7,959 nucleotides of DNA from Candidatus Woesearchaeota archaeon (GCA_019323195.1 JAHWHQ010000089.1:1-7959); one strand, 5' to 3'; positions 1 through 6,828 are shown, counted from the stretch's first letter. Notes: generated by a model not told the origin, from the letters alone. Translations and numbers: made by a program.

Positions 1-2
1 AT

Positions 3-1667
3 TTAGATGATATCTCCCGATCATCAGTCCGGCTTTACAGGATCACTGATAACGGAAGGGAACCAGTGAGCAACATAACCTATTATGATGAAAACAATAA
101 CTCCTTAATTGACCTCATAGAATGGATTGTTCCTTCATTGTCCAACCAGACATATGAGCTTATCATAGAGATAATAAAAGCAGAGCATCTTGACGGGAAC
201 AGGAGCTTTGTCTCTGACATCTATAATGAGACCTACCAGCTTGACAACATCTGGTCAGAGCCAGTACAGCATAATGAATATGTAAGGGTGACATTTGAAA
301 GGGCTTTGGATAATACAAGGGACATCACGATCTACGCAAGAAGCAGCTCCTCTGCCGCAATAGAGGTCTACAGTGAAGGAAGTGATGCCTTGATTACAGC
401 ATTTGAAGACATCTCTTCAGAAGGCTGGTACAAGGTTTATCTGACTAGCCTCAACAGCTCCCATGAGGTATTTGACCTAAAGATCCTTAACTCTGATGTA
501 GAGTTTGACCACATAGTTGATCCGAAGATTGGGGGGGCAGGAAACATCAGCTTTGTCCCCCCTACACCGGCAAATGCCTCAACAATCAGCACCACTTATG
601 CAGAGATAAATGCAAGCATTAAGGCCAACCTAAGCGAGGTAAAGTTCAACTGGAATGGCACTAACTATACCGCCTACAATAATTCATTGGTTTTGATGTT
701 CAACTTTGGGAACATCTCAGCTATCGGCGAAAACTACAATAACAGCAATGGCACCATAATCGTTGATTTAAGCAGGAATGGAAATAACGGAACCCTTTTT
801 GTAGGTAATGATTACTCGGCAAACTACACCTCAGGAAGGTACGGCAATGCATTTTATTTTGACGGCATAGATGACTATATCAATGCAACAGTTCCGGAGA
901 AGAAGATAAGCTGGGAATACTGGGCAAAGAACATAAGCGGGGACGGCATATGGCATTATTATGCTAACAGCAGCGGCACAGAGTATATTGACGGAGAGGC
1001 AGGAACATTTGCCAAGCTCTATGACTCCGATGGGGATGACATATACATAGGAAAGATATCATCATCTTACTATTTCAACGGCTCGATTGATGAAATAAGG
1101 ATATGGAATACAACCTTACCCGCAGCCCATATACGGCAGCATTACTTCTCGAACCTAAGAAAATATGATATCGACAGGTGGTATTTATACGTAAACCAGA
1201 GCAACAGCTCAACCACTGGCCTGGCTGATGGCAATTATTCATATTACGCCTATGCAAAGGATATCAATGGAAAGAGCAACAAGACAGAAACAAGAATAGT
1301 TGAGGTATATGCAACCCCTCCTTCATCAAAGAGATTCGGGATAACAAATAATGCAGGAGCAAACGTTGCTTCGATAGACAACAAAGGCGATATGTACCTC
1401 AAGGGCAACATAACCGAGCAGCAGCCTGCACTAAGCCCTACTCCAAACTCCTTTGTTCTCCAGAACAGGTCAGGCGACACTATAGCTTACATAAACAGCT
1501 CAGGCTATCTTTTCATAGCAGGGACACTGACAGAGCGTGCCTCTATGGCCGGAGCAGGAACAAAGCTGGAGATAAGGAATTCCTCAGACCATCTGGTTGC
1601 CTTCTTCGACAATGAGGGCAACCTAAAGCTGAAGAAAAGGCTGGTACAGAACTATGCAAGCCCGTAA
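3..1667 (+). CDS. Surface glycoprotein with LamG-like domain, 5'-truncated
   Basis: The frame is open from base 3 and reads coherently (VRLYRITDNGREPVSNITYY) across an in-frame GTG at 66, so the true start and any signal peptide lie left of the window. Residues here are counted from that GTG. Residues 1-153 form a beta-rich module ending FDHIVDP, seen in DPANN secreted proteins. Residues 164-208 and 363-415 look like two halves of an Ig/FN3-like domain. Between them, about 209-362, is a LamG-like (concanavalin A-like) jelly roll with the hallmarks GRYGNAFYFDGIDDYI and FNGSIDEIRIWN. LamG domains typically bind glycans or proteins. Three stalk-like repeats end the protein (423-527), with no membrane anchor or sorting signal seen. 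About 31 NxS/T sequons suggest heavy N-glycosylation. It is the first visible gene of a probable three-gene unit. The domain calls are good; the adhesion role is inferred. Confidence 0.85.
   Translation, partial: LDDISRSSVRLYRITDNGREPVSNITYYDENNNSLIDLIEWIVPSLSNQTYELIIEIIKAEHLDGNRSFVSDIYNETYQLDNIWSEPVQHNEYVRVTFERALDNTRDITIYARSSSSAAIEVYSEGSDALITAFEDISSEGWYKVYLTSLNSSHEVFDLKILNSDVEFDHIVDPKIGGAGNISFVPPTPANASTISTTYAEINASIKANLSEVKFNWNGTNYTAYNNSLVLMFNFGNISAIGENYNNSNGTIIVDLSRNGNNGTLFVGNDYSANYTSGRYGNAFYFDGIDDYINATVPEKKISWEYWAKNISGDGIWHYYANSSGTEYIDGEAGTFAKLYDSDGDDIYIGKISSSYYFNGSIDEIRIWNTTLPAAHIRQHYFSNLRKYDIDRWYLYVNQSNSSTTGLADGNYSYYAYAKDINGKSNKTETRIVEVYATPPSSKRFGITNNAGANVASIDNKGDMYLKGNITEQQPALSPTPNSFVLQNRSGDTIAYINSSGYLFIAGTLTERASMAGAGTKLEIRNSSDHLVAFFDNEGNLKLKKRLVQNYASP
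1332..1646 (+). repeat. Three ~27-residue stalk-like repeats in the LamG protein
   Basis: Three units follow one pattern, roughly [FL]xIxNxxGxxVAxIDNxGxLxLxGxL. They start FGITNNAGANVASIDNKG (residues 424-441), FVLQNRSGDTIAYINSSG (463-480) and LEIRNSSDHLVAFFDNEG (501-518), and are separated by short linkers. Alternating hydrophobic residues and regular glycines suggest beta-strand stalk modules like those in tail-fibre-type proteins. The DNA copies have diverged, so this is old protein-level duplication rather than a fresh DNA repeat. Confidence 0.7.
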
Positions 1668-1676
1668 AACTGCAAA

Positions 1677-2678
1677 ATGAGAATAATTAGAGGACCAATC
1701 ATATTACTGGCATTTTCAATAATCATAGCCCTATCAAAAGCAAATGCCAGCGAGATGAGCAGCCCAGACTACAGGATTTACTCCTATGAGATCTCCAGCG
1801 GAGGAAACGCTACAAGCTCCTCTAACTACAAAACAGACACCACAATAGGAACAATATCAGGGAAGACATCATCATCATCATACAACATCTCGCTAGGGTT
1901 CTTCTACACAACACCTCAGACCAACGCCACAGTAGTCACAGAGGTTATCACAACAACAGGAGGCGGAGGTGGTGGCGGGGGGGGAGGAAGCTCTGTTTCG
2001 GTAATAAGGGAAACTGAACTAATATCCCTAAACCTGATTAACCCTGGCCCGCTCTATGTCCTTACAGGAGAAGAGGCAAACATACCTATCTATCTGTATA
2101 ATGACGGTGACAGGACATTAAATGGCATCACCCTCTCAGCAGAAACCACTGCCACCAATACCATACTAAGCCTAAGCCATGATTACATAGAAAGCCTCCC
2201 TCTTGGAGGCAAAGCAACGACCGTCCTTAACATAAGGTCCAAATCACTTGAGGAATTCGGAGAATTCCCGATAATCCTAAAGGCAAAGGTTTCCAACCCC
2301 CCCCTGGAGGCAAAAACAACAACATACCTGAACATTCTGGACAGGCATACCAAAAACAGGACCCAGATTATAAAAGGGCTGGAATTTGCAAAAGATCTCT
2401 TCAAGGAAAACCCTGAATGCCTTGAATTTGAAGAGTTCCTTGACCAGGCAGAAGAGGCACTGGAAAAGTATGAGTTCCAGATATCCATGGATATACTAAG
2501 CAAGACAATCCAGGCATGCCGTGATACCATATCATCAAAAGGAGAATTCCTGGCACCGCCTGCAGAAGAAAAGACAAAAAACCTATGGATATTTGTCATT
2601 GAGATGGTCATAATATTATTCATAGTCCTGCTCATGTTCACTTACATGAAAAAAAGAGGCAGAAAGATAATAAGATAG
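1677..2678 (+). CDS. Membrane-anchored surface protein with poly-glycine linker
   Basis: The protein has 333 residues. An N-terminal signal peptide (about 1-24, cut after ANA) precedes a module of about 50 residues (SPDYRIYSYEIS...SNYKTDTTIG...SYNISLGFFY) that recurs in secreted proteins of DPANN archaea and candidate-phyla bacteria. Ten consecutive glycines (95-104) link this to an Ig-like/CARDB-like beta domain (about 112-220). Next comes a charged alpha-helical hairpin (about 225-287) whose Cys248 and Cys281 could form a disulfide. One membrane helix (about 303-324) and a basic tail (KKRGRK) follow, so the bulk should be extracellular. The ATG lies 9 bases after the LamG gene stop, with no Shine-Dalgarno site, implying co-transcription. 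Four sequons are present. The specific function is unknown; a membrane-tethered partner or anchor for its neighbours is plausible. Confidence 0.85.
   Translation: MRIIRGPIILLAFSIIIALSKANASEMSSPDYRIYSYEISSGGNATSSSNYKTDTTIGTISGKTSSSSYNISLGFFYTTPQTNATVVTEVITTTGGGGGGGGGGSSVSVIRETELISLNLINPGPLYVLTGEEANIPIYLYNDGDRTLNGITLSAETTATNTILSLSHDYIESLPLGGKATTVLNIRSKSLEEFGEFPIILKAKVSNPPLEAKTTTYLNILDRHTKNRTQIIKGLEFAKDLFKENPECLEFEEFLDQAEEALEKYEFQISMDILSKTIQACRDTISSKGEFLAPPAEEKTKNLWIFVIEMVIILFIVLLMFTYMKKRGRKIIR
1959..1988 (+). repeat. Poly-glycine codon tract containing a run of eight G
   Basis: Ten glycine codons (GGA, GGC, GGT, GGG mixed) encode a flexible linker between the N-terminal module and the Ig-like domain. 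Bases 1977-1984 are eight consecutive G. Replication slippage there would shift the frame and remove the membrane anchor. The tract could also form a G-quadruplex in the mRNA. A TCA triplet run (serines) lies about 90 bases upstream. Confidence 0.8.
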
Positions 2679-2724
2679 TTAAGAAGCAAAACCCGCTCCA
2701 AAAAGCCCTGACGTTTTACAAAAA

Positions 2725-4149
2725 ATGACTGGCATAAAAAGCAGCAAAAAAATAGAAGAAACAAAGAGAGCAGTAAAAATACTAGTTCCTTTGTCCATAA
2801 CACTTATACTGCTGTCCCTTGCTGTCTCTGCCGCTGTTCCTTCAAAATTAAATATCCACGGCAAGCTGACAGACAGCAACGACAACGAGCTTTCAGGGAA
2901 CTATGACATTACATTCAGGATATACAACAGCTCCTCAGGAGGAAGCATAGTATGGGAATCCATAGACCAAAGTGTAACAACTGACACAAACGGCGTATTC
3001 AGCACTATCCTTTCAGGGATAAACCTAAGCTTCCCAAAACAGTATTACCTGGGAATAAGCGTTGAAAGTGATTCTGAAATGACTCCAAGGATTGACTTAA
3101 CTACTGCCCCTTATGCCTTCAGGGCTAATGTATCAGAGTCGTTAGATACAGTAAGGAACTACACAGTTGACAGCATGTTCATCACAGGGATGGTTGGTAT
3201 CGGAACAACATCACCAACACAAGCATTAGACATACAGGGTCAAATAGTCACAACTGACAGGATTAGTTCTGGTGAATGGGTCAAGGTAGCTTCGGATGGC
3301 AAATTGTACTCGAATGGAGGAGGGTTAGGATTAAGGGCAGGTTCATCTGGAGATAATCATTTACAGATTACAAGTAATGGTAATGTAGGGATAGGGACAG
3401 CTTCCCCTTCAGAAAAGCTGCATGTTGTAGGAAATATGGTAATAAACGGAACTTCATTATATCCAGTTTCTACAACTAACTTAGGCTCATCTTCAAGATT
3501 TTTTAATCACCTTTACAGTACATACCTTGATATTAGTTCAACAGCGACTATAGATGGAAGCAATACAGGTATTGTACTGATAGATTCCATTTATGGTCTA
3601 AGCATAGGTGACCCATCAACTACAGGTATTTTAAGCGTTCAAGGTAATGGAGACCAAAGGGGTATTGAAGTAATCTGTCCTATGGAACAGGCAGAACCAG
3701 CAATTTATGTCTCAAAAGGGATGTTTTCTTCAAATGACATATTCGCTGCTGACAGTGACGGTGACGGGACAGGAGATTCTTTTGTAATAGACAGTTCTGG
3801 CTATGTAGGGATTGGCGATGCAACGCCAGAAGAGGCACTGCATGTAAATGGAAATATCATGATTAATGACAACAACAAAAATTATCGTGGAACTTCAAAG
3901 GATGTTTCAGATTATTTTGATGGAAGTAAATGGATTTTTAATGGGGAAGTTGGGACACCTAACGTAGTGTTTACCGGGATAGGGAATGTAGGGATTGGAA
4001 CAAATAGCCCTCAAAAGAAACTGGTAGTGAACGGCACATTAGACGCACTCACATTCGACCCTTCTGCATCCACGCCCACCATGAACACTACAGGGAACAA
4101 TGTCACTATCACCTCTGCTGCAGGCTCTGTAATCATCAGGCTTGGCTGA
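2725..4149 (+). CDS. Secreted tail-fibre-like stalk protein
   Basis: The protein has 474 residues. A basic start and hydrophobic stretch (about 16-37, ending VSA|AVP) act as signal peptide or signal anchor. Residues 38-134 are a beta domain of a known type (LNIHGKLTDSNDNELSG...TFRIYNSS...DTNGVFSTILSG...YYLGISV...MTPRIDLTTAPYAFRAN) that commonly precedes tail-fibre-like repeats in extracellular proteins. Four GIGTxSPxxxLxVxGxI units follow, at about 157-172, 220-238, 360-378 and 421-438, as in phage tail-fibre stalks. No S74 endosialidase-type chaperone domain closes the protein; it ends VTITSAAGSVIIRLG. DSDGDGTGD (343-351) resembles a calcium-binding loop. The ATG is 46 bases after the upstream gene, without a clear promoter or Shine-Dalgarno site. 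It is probably an elongated trimeric surface fibre; trimerisation is inferred from the repeat family. Confidence 0.85.
   Translation: MTGIKSSKKIEETKRAVKILVPLSITLILLSLAVSAAVPSKLNIHGKLTDSNDNELSGNYDITFRIYNSSSGGSIVWESIDQSVTTDTNGVFSTILSGINLSFPKQYYLGISVESDSEMTPRIDLTTAPYAFRANVSESLDTVRNYTVDSMFITGMVGIGTTSPTQALDIQGQIVTTDRISSGEWVKVASDGKLYSNGGGLGLRAGSSGDNHLQITSNGNVGIGTASPSEKLHVVGNMVINGTSLYPVSTTNLGSSSRFFNHLYSTYLDISSTATIDGSNTGIVLIDSIYGLSIGDPSTTGILSVQGNGDQRGIEVICPMEQAEPAIYVSKGMFSSNDIFAADSDGDGTGDSFVIDSSGYVGIGDATPEEALHVNGNIMINDNNKNYRGTSKDVSDYFDGSKWIFNGEVGTPNVVFTGIGNVGIGTNSPQKKLVVNGTLDALTFDPSASTPTMNTTGNNVTITSAAGSVIIRLG
3193..4038 (+). repeat. Four GIGT-SP-type tail-fibre stalk units
   Basis: The units begin at about 3193 (VGIGTTSPTQALDIQG), 3382 (VGIGTASPSEKLHVVGN), 3802 (VGIGDATPEEALHVNGN) and 3985 (NVGIGTNSPQKKLVVNG). 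The third and fourth, and to a lesser degree the second, share GTAGGGAT-type codon strings at the VGIG core. The spacing is irregular because longer beta-rich segments are inserted between units. Confidence 0.75.
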
Positions 4150-4176
4150 GAATAATTCAAAGAAAACTTATAAGAT

Positions 4177-4191
4177 AAAAGCTAAGCTTTT
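4177..4191. terminator. Inverted repeat with T-run between convergent genes
   Basis: AAAAGCT-A-AGCTTTT is a near-perfect palindrome ending in four T, just after the stalk gene stop and before the convergent gene's stop at 4240. T-runs end transcription in archaea, so it may serve the plus-strand unit. The single-base loop makes an RNA hairpin poor, so the T-run matters more than the stem. Confidence 0.35.
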
Positions 4192-4203
4192 CGACATCAA
4201 AGA

Positions 4204-4224
4204 ATCCCAGATGATATTCTGGAT
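4204..4224. terminator. Small hairpin in the convergent intergenic gap
   Basis: CCAGA (4207-4211) pairs with TCTGG (4218-4222) around a six-base loop, extended by AT/AT with one bulged C. It sits between the stops of two convergent genes. It may mark a 3' end or block read-through, but this is a weak call based on position. Confidence 0.25.
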
Positions 4225-4239
4225 GCATAAAAATAAGCA

Positions 4240-6021
4240 CTAGTCCCCAAACAGCCCCATGAACCATCCCATTACCCTTCTGAAGAATGGTTCCTTAACA
4301 GCCTTGATCTCAACCTCCTCCTCTACCACCACTATCTCCTCCTCTTCCTCAGGCTCTTCCTCAAGGGGGGTCTCTTCCTCCTCCTGCTCTTCTGCTTTCC
4401 CCTCCAGGACCCTAACCTTATCATCCCTCCTTAGGATGACTAATTCACCGTCTAATCTGGCATTAAGCACTGTTTTAAATTCGATCTCATCCTCTTTATA
4501 GTCCTTAGGAACAACAACAGAATAAGCATAGGCCCTTATCTCCTCATTAGGCTTAAGATCGTCCATCTCGGCTGTAACATCGCCAAGCAGAGATGACCTT
4601 ATCTCCTTGGGAAATATGTCCGAGACGTCGATGCCCTCTACAGCCTTATTCCTGGGGTTTTTCAGCCTCACTGTAACCTTGATCTCCTCCCCTCTATGGA
4701 ACTCTTCCTTATTCAGCTCCCTTATTATGCTCACTACCTTAGGTGCTGCCTCGACAACCAATGCTGCTGTCTTTTCGAACTGGTATAGCCTTCCGGAAGG
4801 CGAGGTATAATGCCCGTACAGCCTTATGCTGTGCCTTTTCTCCTCTTCTGAATAAGGCGCTGTCAACGTCATTTCCATGATCCTGTACGTATCCCCTGCC
4901 GCAATATCCCTTTCTTCCTCTATATTGCTAAACAGGCTGCTTTCCACATTAAAGCTCACATCCTTGATCTCATCCTTGCCGTAGTTCTTAACAGCTATGT
5001 AAACAGGGTAAGGCGAGTTTGATTTCACGCTGTTTGTCACATTTATGATAGGGAGTATATAAGAAAGCCCTACGCTAAATTCCTTCTGAAGTTCCTCTCC
5101 AAAGCTTTTGCCAAGGATTTCAAGTTCTGCTGCAGTTTTGATCGTAAACTTCCCTGTATATGCCGACTTGACCCTAACCTGGATAGTCTTTTTCTCTCCC
5201 TTCTTGATTGTACCTTCAAAGGTAAGTCTATTTCCGTTTTTCCCCAGCCCTGAAGGCACAGCAACCAAGTCAAGCTTCTGCGGTATATCCATATCCAAGC
5301 TCTTAACAACCAGATCATCAGAATCATGCACATTGATTATTGTTATGTTATAGGTTATTACCTCGTTCTTATCCGCTGCTTCTGTTGATATCTCCTGCTT
5401 AATGTTGAATGGCTCCCTAACATTTATTGTCTCGGTAGAGGATTTCTTCTTTTCCTCTATGCCGTTATACCTGTAGGTTAGAGTCGCTGTAGAATCAAAA
5501 GATGTTATGCCCTCTGCCTTAAGCTTATACCTAAAAACCTCCTCCTCCCCTGCATTAAGGTTTCCTTCCCACACCTTTGTATTACTGCCTCCATAAACCC
5601 TCAGGCTGGAAGGGTATGATTCCGTATACCTTACATTATCTGCCCTTTGTGTCCCGTCATTCTTAAGCGAGACCGTAACTGTCACCTCCTCATCAAGGTA
5701 AGGCGTTGTTGTAGAGAATGTCCTCTCAACAGAAACGTCAGGGGCCAGAGACTGTATGCTGACCTTTACTTCAGGGTACTCTACTTCCTCGAAGCAGTAC
5801 CTTACATTTTCCCTAGTCTCGCATTCCCCAAGGGACATGATCCCTCCTATGTCATCCATCTTAAATATAAGGCCGTTTCTTGAGCTGATATACTCAACAT
5901 AGAAATAATGCCCACCTACTTTGAATGTCTCCATATCCCCGACCCAGTCATTAAATGATACCGCAGCAACAGCCGGAAGTATCAGGATAAGGACAAGTAC
6001 AAACAGCATAAGTTTTCTCAT
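4240..6021 (-). CDS. Secreted Ig-repeat (DUF11/NEW3-like) surface protein
   Basis: The protein has 593 residues and a strong signal peptide (about 1-20, PAVAA). An N-terminal beta domain (21-90) has a probable disulfide, Cys67 and Cys76 in GECETRENVRYCF. Four Ig-like domains follow, roughly 95-200, 205-312, 318-425 and 428-540. They show DUF11/NEW3-type signatures such as VTVTVSLKNDGTQRADNV, GNLNAGEEEVFRYKL and IKVTVRLKNPRNKAVEG. A Glu-rich linker (543-573) and a short amphipathic end (PFFRRVMGWFMGLF, 579-592) replace a standard transmembrane anchor. Only two sequons are present (Asn225, Asn327). The start is supported by a TATA box centred about 29 bases upstream, giving a leaderless mRNA. 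It resembles DPANN envelope proteins with a GEC...CF N-terminus. The role is unknown; a structural envelope or scaffold part is plausible. It converges on the stalk gene and diverges from the 157-residue protein gene. Confidence 0.88.
   Translation of the reverse strand: MRKLMLFVLVLILILPAVAAVSFNDWVGDMETFKVGGHYFYVEYISSRNGLIFKMDDIGGIMSLGECETRENVRYCFEEVEYPEVKVSIQSLAPDVSVERTFSTTTPYLDEEVTVTVSLKNDGTQRADNVRYTESYPSSLRVYGGSNTKVWEGNLNAGEEEVFRYKLKAEGITSFDSTATLTYRYNGIEEKKKSSTETINVREPFNIKQEISTEAADKNEVITYNITIINVHDSDDLVVKSLDMDIPQKLDLVAVPSGLGKNGNRLTFEGTIKKGEKKTIQVRVKSAYTGKFTIKTAAELEILGKSFGEELQKEFSVGLSYILPIINVTNSVKSNSPYPVYIAVKNYGKDEIKDVSFNVESSLFSNIEEERDIAAGDTYRIMEMTLTAPYSEEEKRHSIRLYGHYTSPSGRLYQFEKTAALVVEAAPKVVSIIRELNKEEFHRGEEIKVTVRLKNPRNKAVEGIDVSDIFPKEIRSSLLGDVTAEMDDLKPNEEIRAYAYSVVVPKDYKEDEIEFKTVLNARLDGELVILRRDDKVRVLEGKAEEQEEEETPLEEEPEEEEEIVVVEEEVEIKAVKEPFFRRVMGWFMGLFGD
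4246..4293 (-). other. Amphipathic C-terminal helix after acidic linker
   Basis: The last 17 residues include FFRRVMGWFMGLF, with aromatic and aliphatic residues broken by two arginines. At about 15 residues it is too short for a usual transmembrane span. It follows about 30 mostly acidic residues (coded by 4306-4395). It could lie in the membrane interface or act as a sorting/retention tag; both are inferences. Confidence 0.45.
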
Positions 6022-6044
6022 TTTATCCTATCCCATAATTCTGT

Positions 6045-6054
6045 AATATATAAA
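6045..6054 (-). promoter_or_regulatory. TATA box of the Ig-repeat protein gene
   Basis: On the minus strand this reads TTTATATATT, centred about 29 bases before the ATG at 6021. Archaeal transcription starts about 25 bases after the TATA centre, so the mRNA would begin a few bases from the start codon and be essentially leaderless. No Shine-Dalgarno sequence is present. Confidence 0.65.
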
Positions 6055-6089
6055 TTTTATCAAAAAGTGGGGTTATGGTAAGCGGAGTA

Positions 6090-6106
6090 TCATAGGATTT
6101 CTATGA
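6090..6106. promoter_or_regulatory. Inverted repeat between divergent promoters (possible operator)
   Basis: TCATAG-gattt-CTATGA is a perfect 6-base-arm inverted repeat in the 151-base divergent region. It lies about 40 bases upstream of both TATA boxes (nearest edges: 6054 on the left, 6141 on the right). A dimeric regulator could act on both genes from here. No matching copy was found elsewhere in the window, so this rests on position and symmetry only. Confidence 0.3.
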
Positions 6107-6140
6107 GGCCCGAAAAATCATGCCCCTTCCCTGCGTAAAA

Positions 6141-6148
6141 TATATAAA
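6141..6148 (+). promoter_or_regulatory. TATA box of the 157-residue protein gene
   Basis: AAAATATATAAATC contains TATATAAA, centred about 28 bases before the ATG at 6173. This predicts a start site within a few bases of the ATG, again a leaderless transcript. It matches the layout of the divergent gene. Confidence 0.65.
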
Positions 6149-6172
6149 TCCCTTATCCAATAAACCGCAGAT

Positions 6173-6646
6173 ATGCAGGACAAAACAAACTCATATCTTA
6201 CTGAATGGACCATTAATTTCCTTAAGAACAGGGATTTAATGCTAAAGAACATAGAACTGATTGAAAAGGACAAGGATGGCTTTGATGTTTACGTTAAATT
6301 CAAGGACAAGGAGCAGTTCTTCATCTCAAGGCCCATAATAGGCGATATTGATGATATCCTGCCTAAATTCGATGAACAGGGCCATTTCGGGCTTGTTGTT
6401 TTCAATACCTTATCTAACTTCAACTCCTTAGTAAAGAACTGGGGCAAGCTGATCAAGTTCAAGCACCTCTGGATATACTTTGTCAATCCCCTCTCAAAAC
6501 TTGACAAGAGATGGGTTGTCTGCCCCTGCACCCATAATAACATCTGTGACACGAGCGCCCTGGAAAAAGGCCTGAGGTCAATGTTTGAGACAGTAGAAGC
6601 GATAACTGAAGAGAAGATAAAAGGCTGTGTTGAAAATGCAGGTTAG
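6173..6646 (+). CDS. Uncharacterised 157-residue soluble protein with Cys/His cluster
   Basis: I do not recognise a named family. The protein has no signal peptide or membrane helix, so it is probably cytoplasmic. It looks alpha/beta: a helical start (1-30), a beta hairpin (LIEKDKDGFDVYVKFKDKEQFFISRP, split here as LIEKDKDGFDVYVKF and KDKEQFFISRP, about 29-54), a hydrophobic strand (GLVVFN), a basic helix and the strand HLWIYFVNP. CPCTHNNIC (Cys117, Cys119, His121, Cys125) could bind a metal, possibly with Cys152. The final helix is amphipathic (ALEKGLRSMFETVEAI). Start choice is supported by a TATA box centred about 28 bases upstream. The last 24 bases of the gene, including the stop codon, form one arm of a large inverted repeat (6623-6828). 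It diverges from an envelope protein gene, but its sequence suggests no envelope role. Confidence 0.8.
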   Translation: MQDKTNSYLTEWTINFLKNRDLMLKNIELIEKDKDGFDVYVKFKDKEQFFISRPIIGDIDDILPKFDEQGHFGLVVFNTLSNFNSLVKNWGKLIKFKHLWIYFVNPLSKLDKRWVVCPCTHNNICDTSALEKGLRSMFETVEAITEEKIKGCVENAG

Positions 6647-6828
6647 CAGCCTAAGGTCAAAATCCGATTAAGGAAAAGTTAAAGCTGACAAGGGGGGGTC
6701 AATTGAAATTTTGTGCAAACAAAATTTATGGCTTTTAGCCACCCCGTCGGGGGATGTCAGCAATCAATGTTAACATTAAGGATTTTGAAGCTGCTAACCC
6801 GAAGCGGAGCGAGATTTTCAACACAGCC
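6623..6828. ncRNA. Structured element A (candidate novel RNA), strand unresolved
   Basis: Nested complementary arms are visible. These are 15 bp 6623-6637/6814-6828; 9 bp GTTAGCAGC 6642-6650/6790-6798; 7 bp AAAATCC 6659-6665/6780-6786 (9 bp if TC/GA is included); and 7 bp GCTGACA 6684-6690/6755-6761. The last encloses three hairpins: 8 bp 6706-6727, 4 bp 6730-6740 and 4 bp 6742-6752. Unpaired CTAAGGTC (6651-6658), GATTAAG (6666-6672), ATTAA (6775-6779) and GAA recur in element B with different stem sequences. The outer arm overlaps the end of the upstream coding sequence, so on the plus strand it would be a 3'-UTR structure. I match it to no known RNA class. A mobile DNA element folding as single strand is the alternative. 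Confidence 0.6.

Noticed and set aside
66..68. GTG as the true start of the first gene, with GGAAGGG just upstream
   Set aside because: The frame is open to base 3 and the upstream residues continue the same protein module; no signal peptide follows the GTG although the protein should be exported.
1866..1882. ATC/TCA triplet run as a CRISPR or satellite repeat
   Set aside because: It is a short in-frame serine codon run inside a coding sequence with no spacers.
3193..4038. Prophage tail-fibre gene
   Set aside because: The stalk repeats are phage-like, but a cellular signal sequence, surface-protein neighbours and lack of any phage structural or chaperone gene favour a cell-surface protein.
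6650..6658. CCTAAG as half of the 11-nt GAAA tetraloop receptor, or an I-CeuI-like 23S rRNA fragment
   Set aside because: The opposite strand (GAA) does not give the required TATGG, and no other 23S rRNA sequence surrounds either copy.
6642..6798. Integron attC site (GTTAGCAGC/GCTGCTAAC arms with asymmetric loop)
   Set aside because: The AAC/GTT core boxes are absent from the homologous element B, whereas attC conserves those boxes; here the loops are conserved instead, and no integrase is visible.
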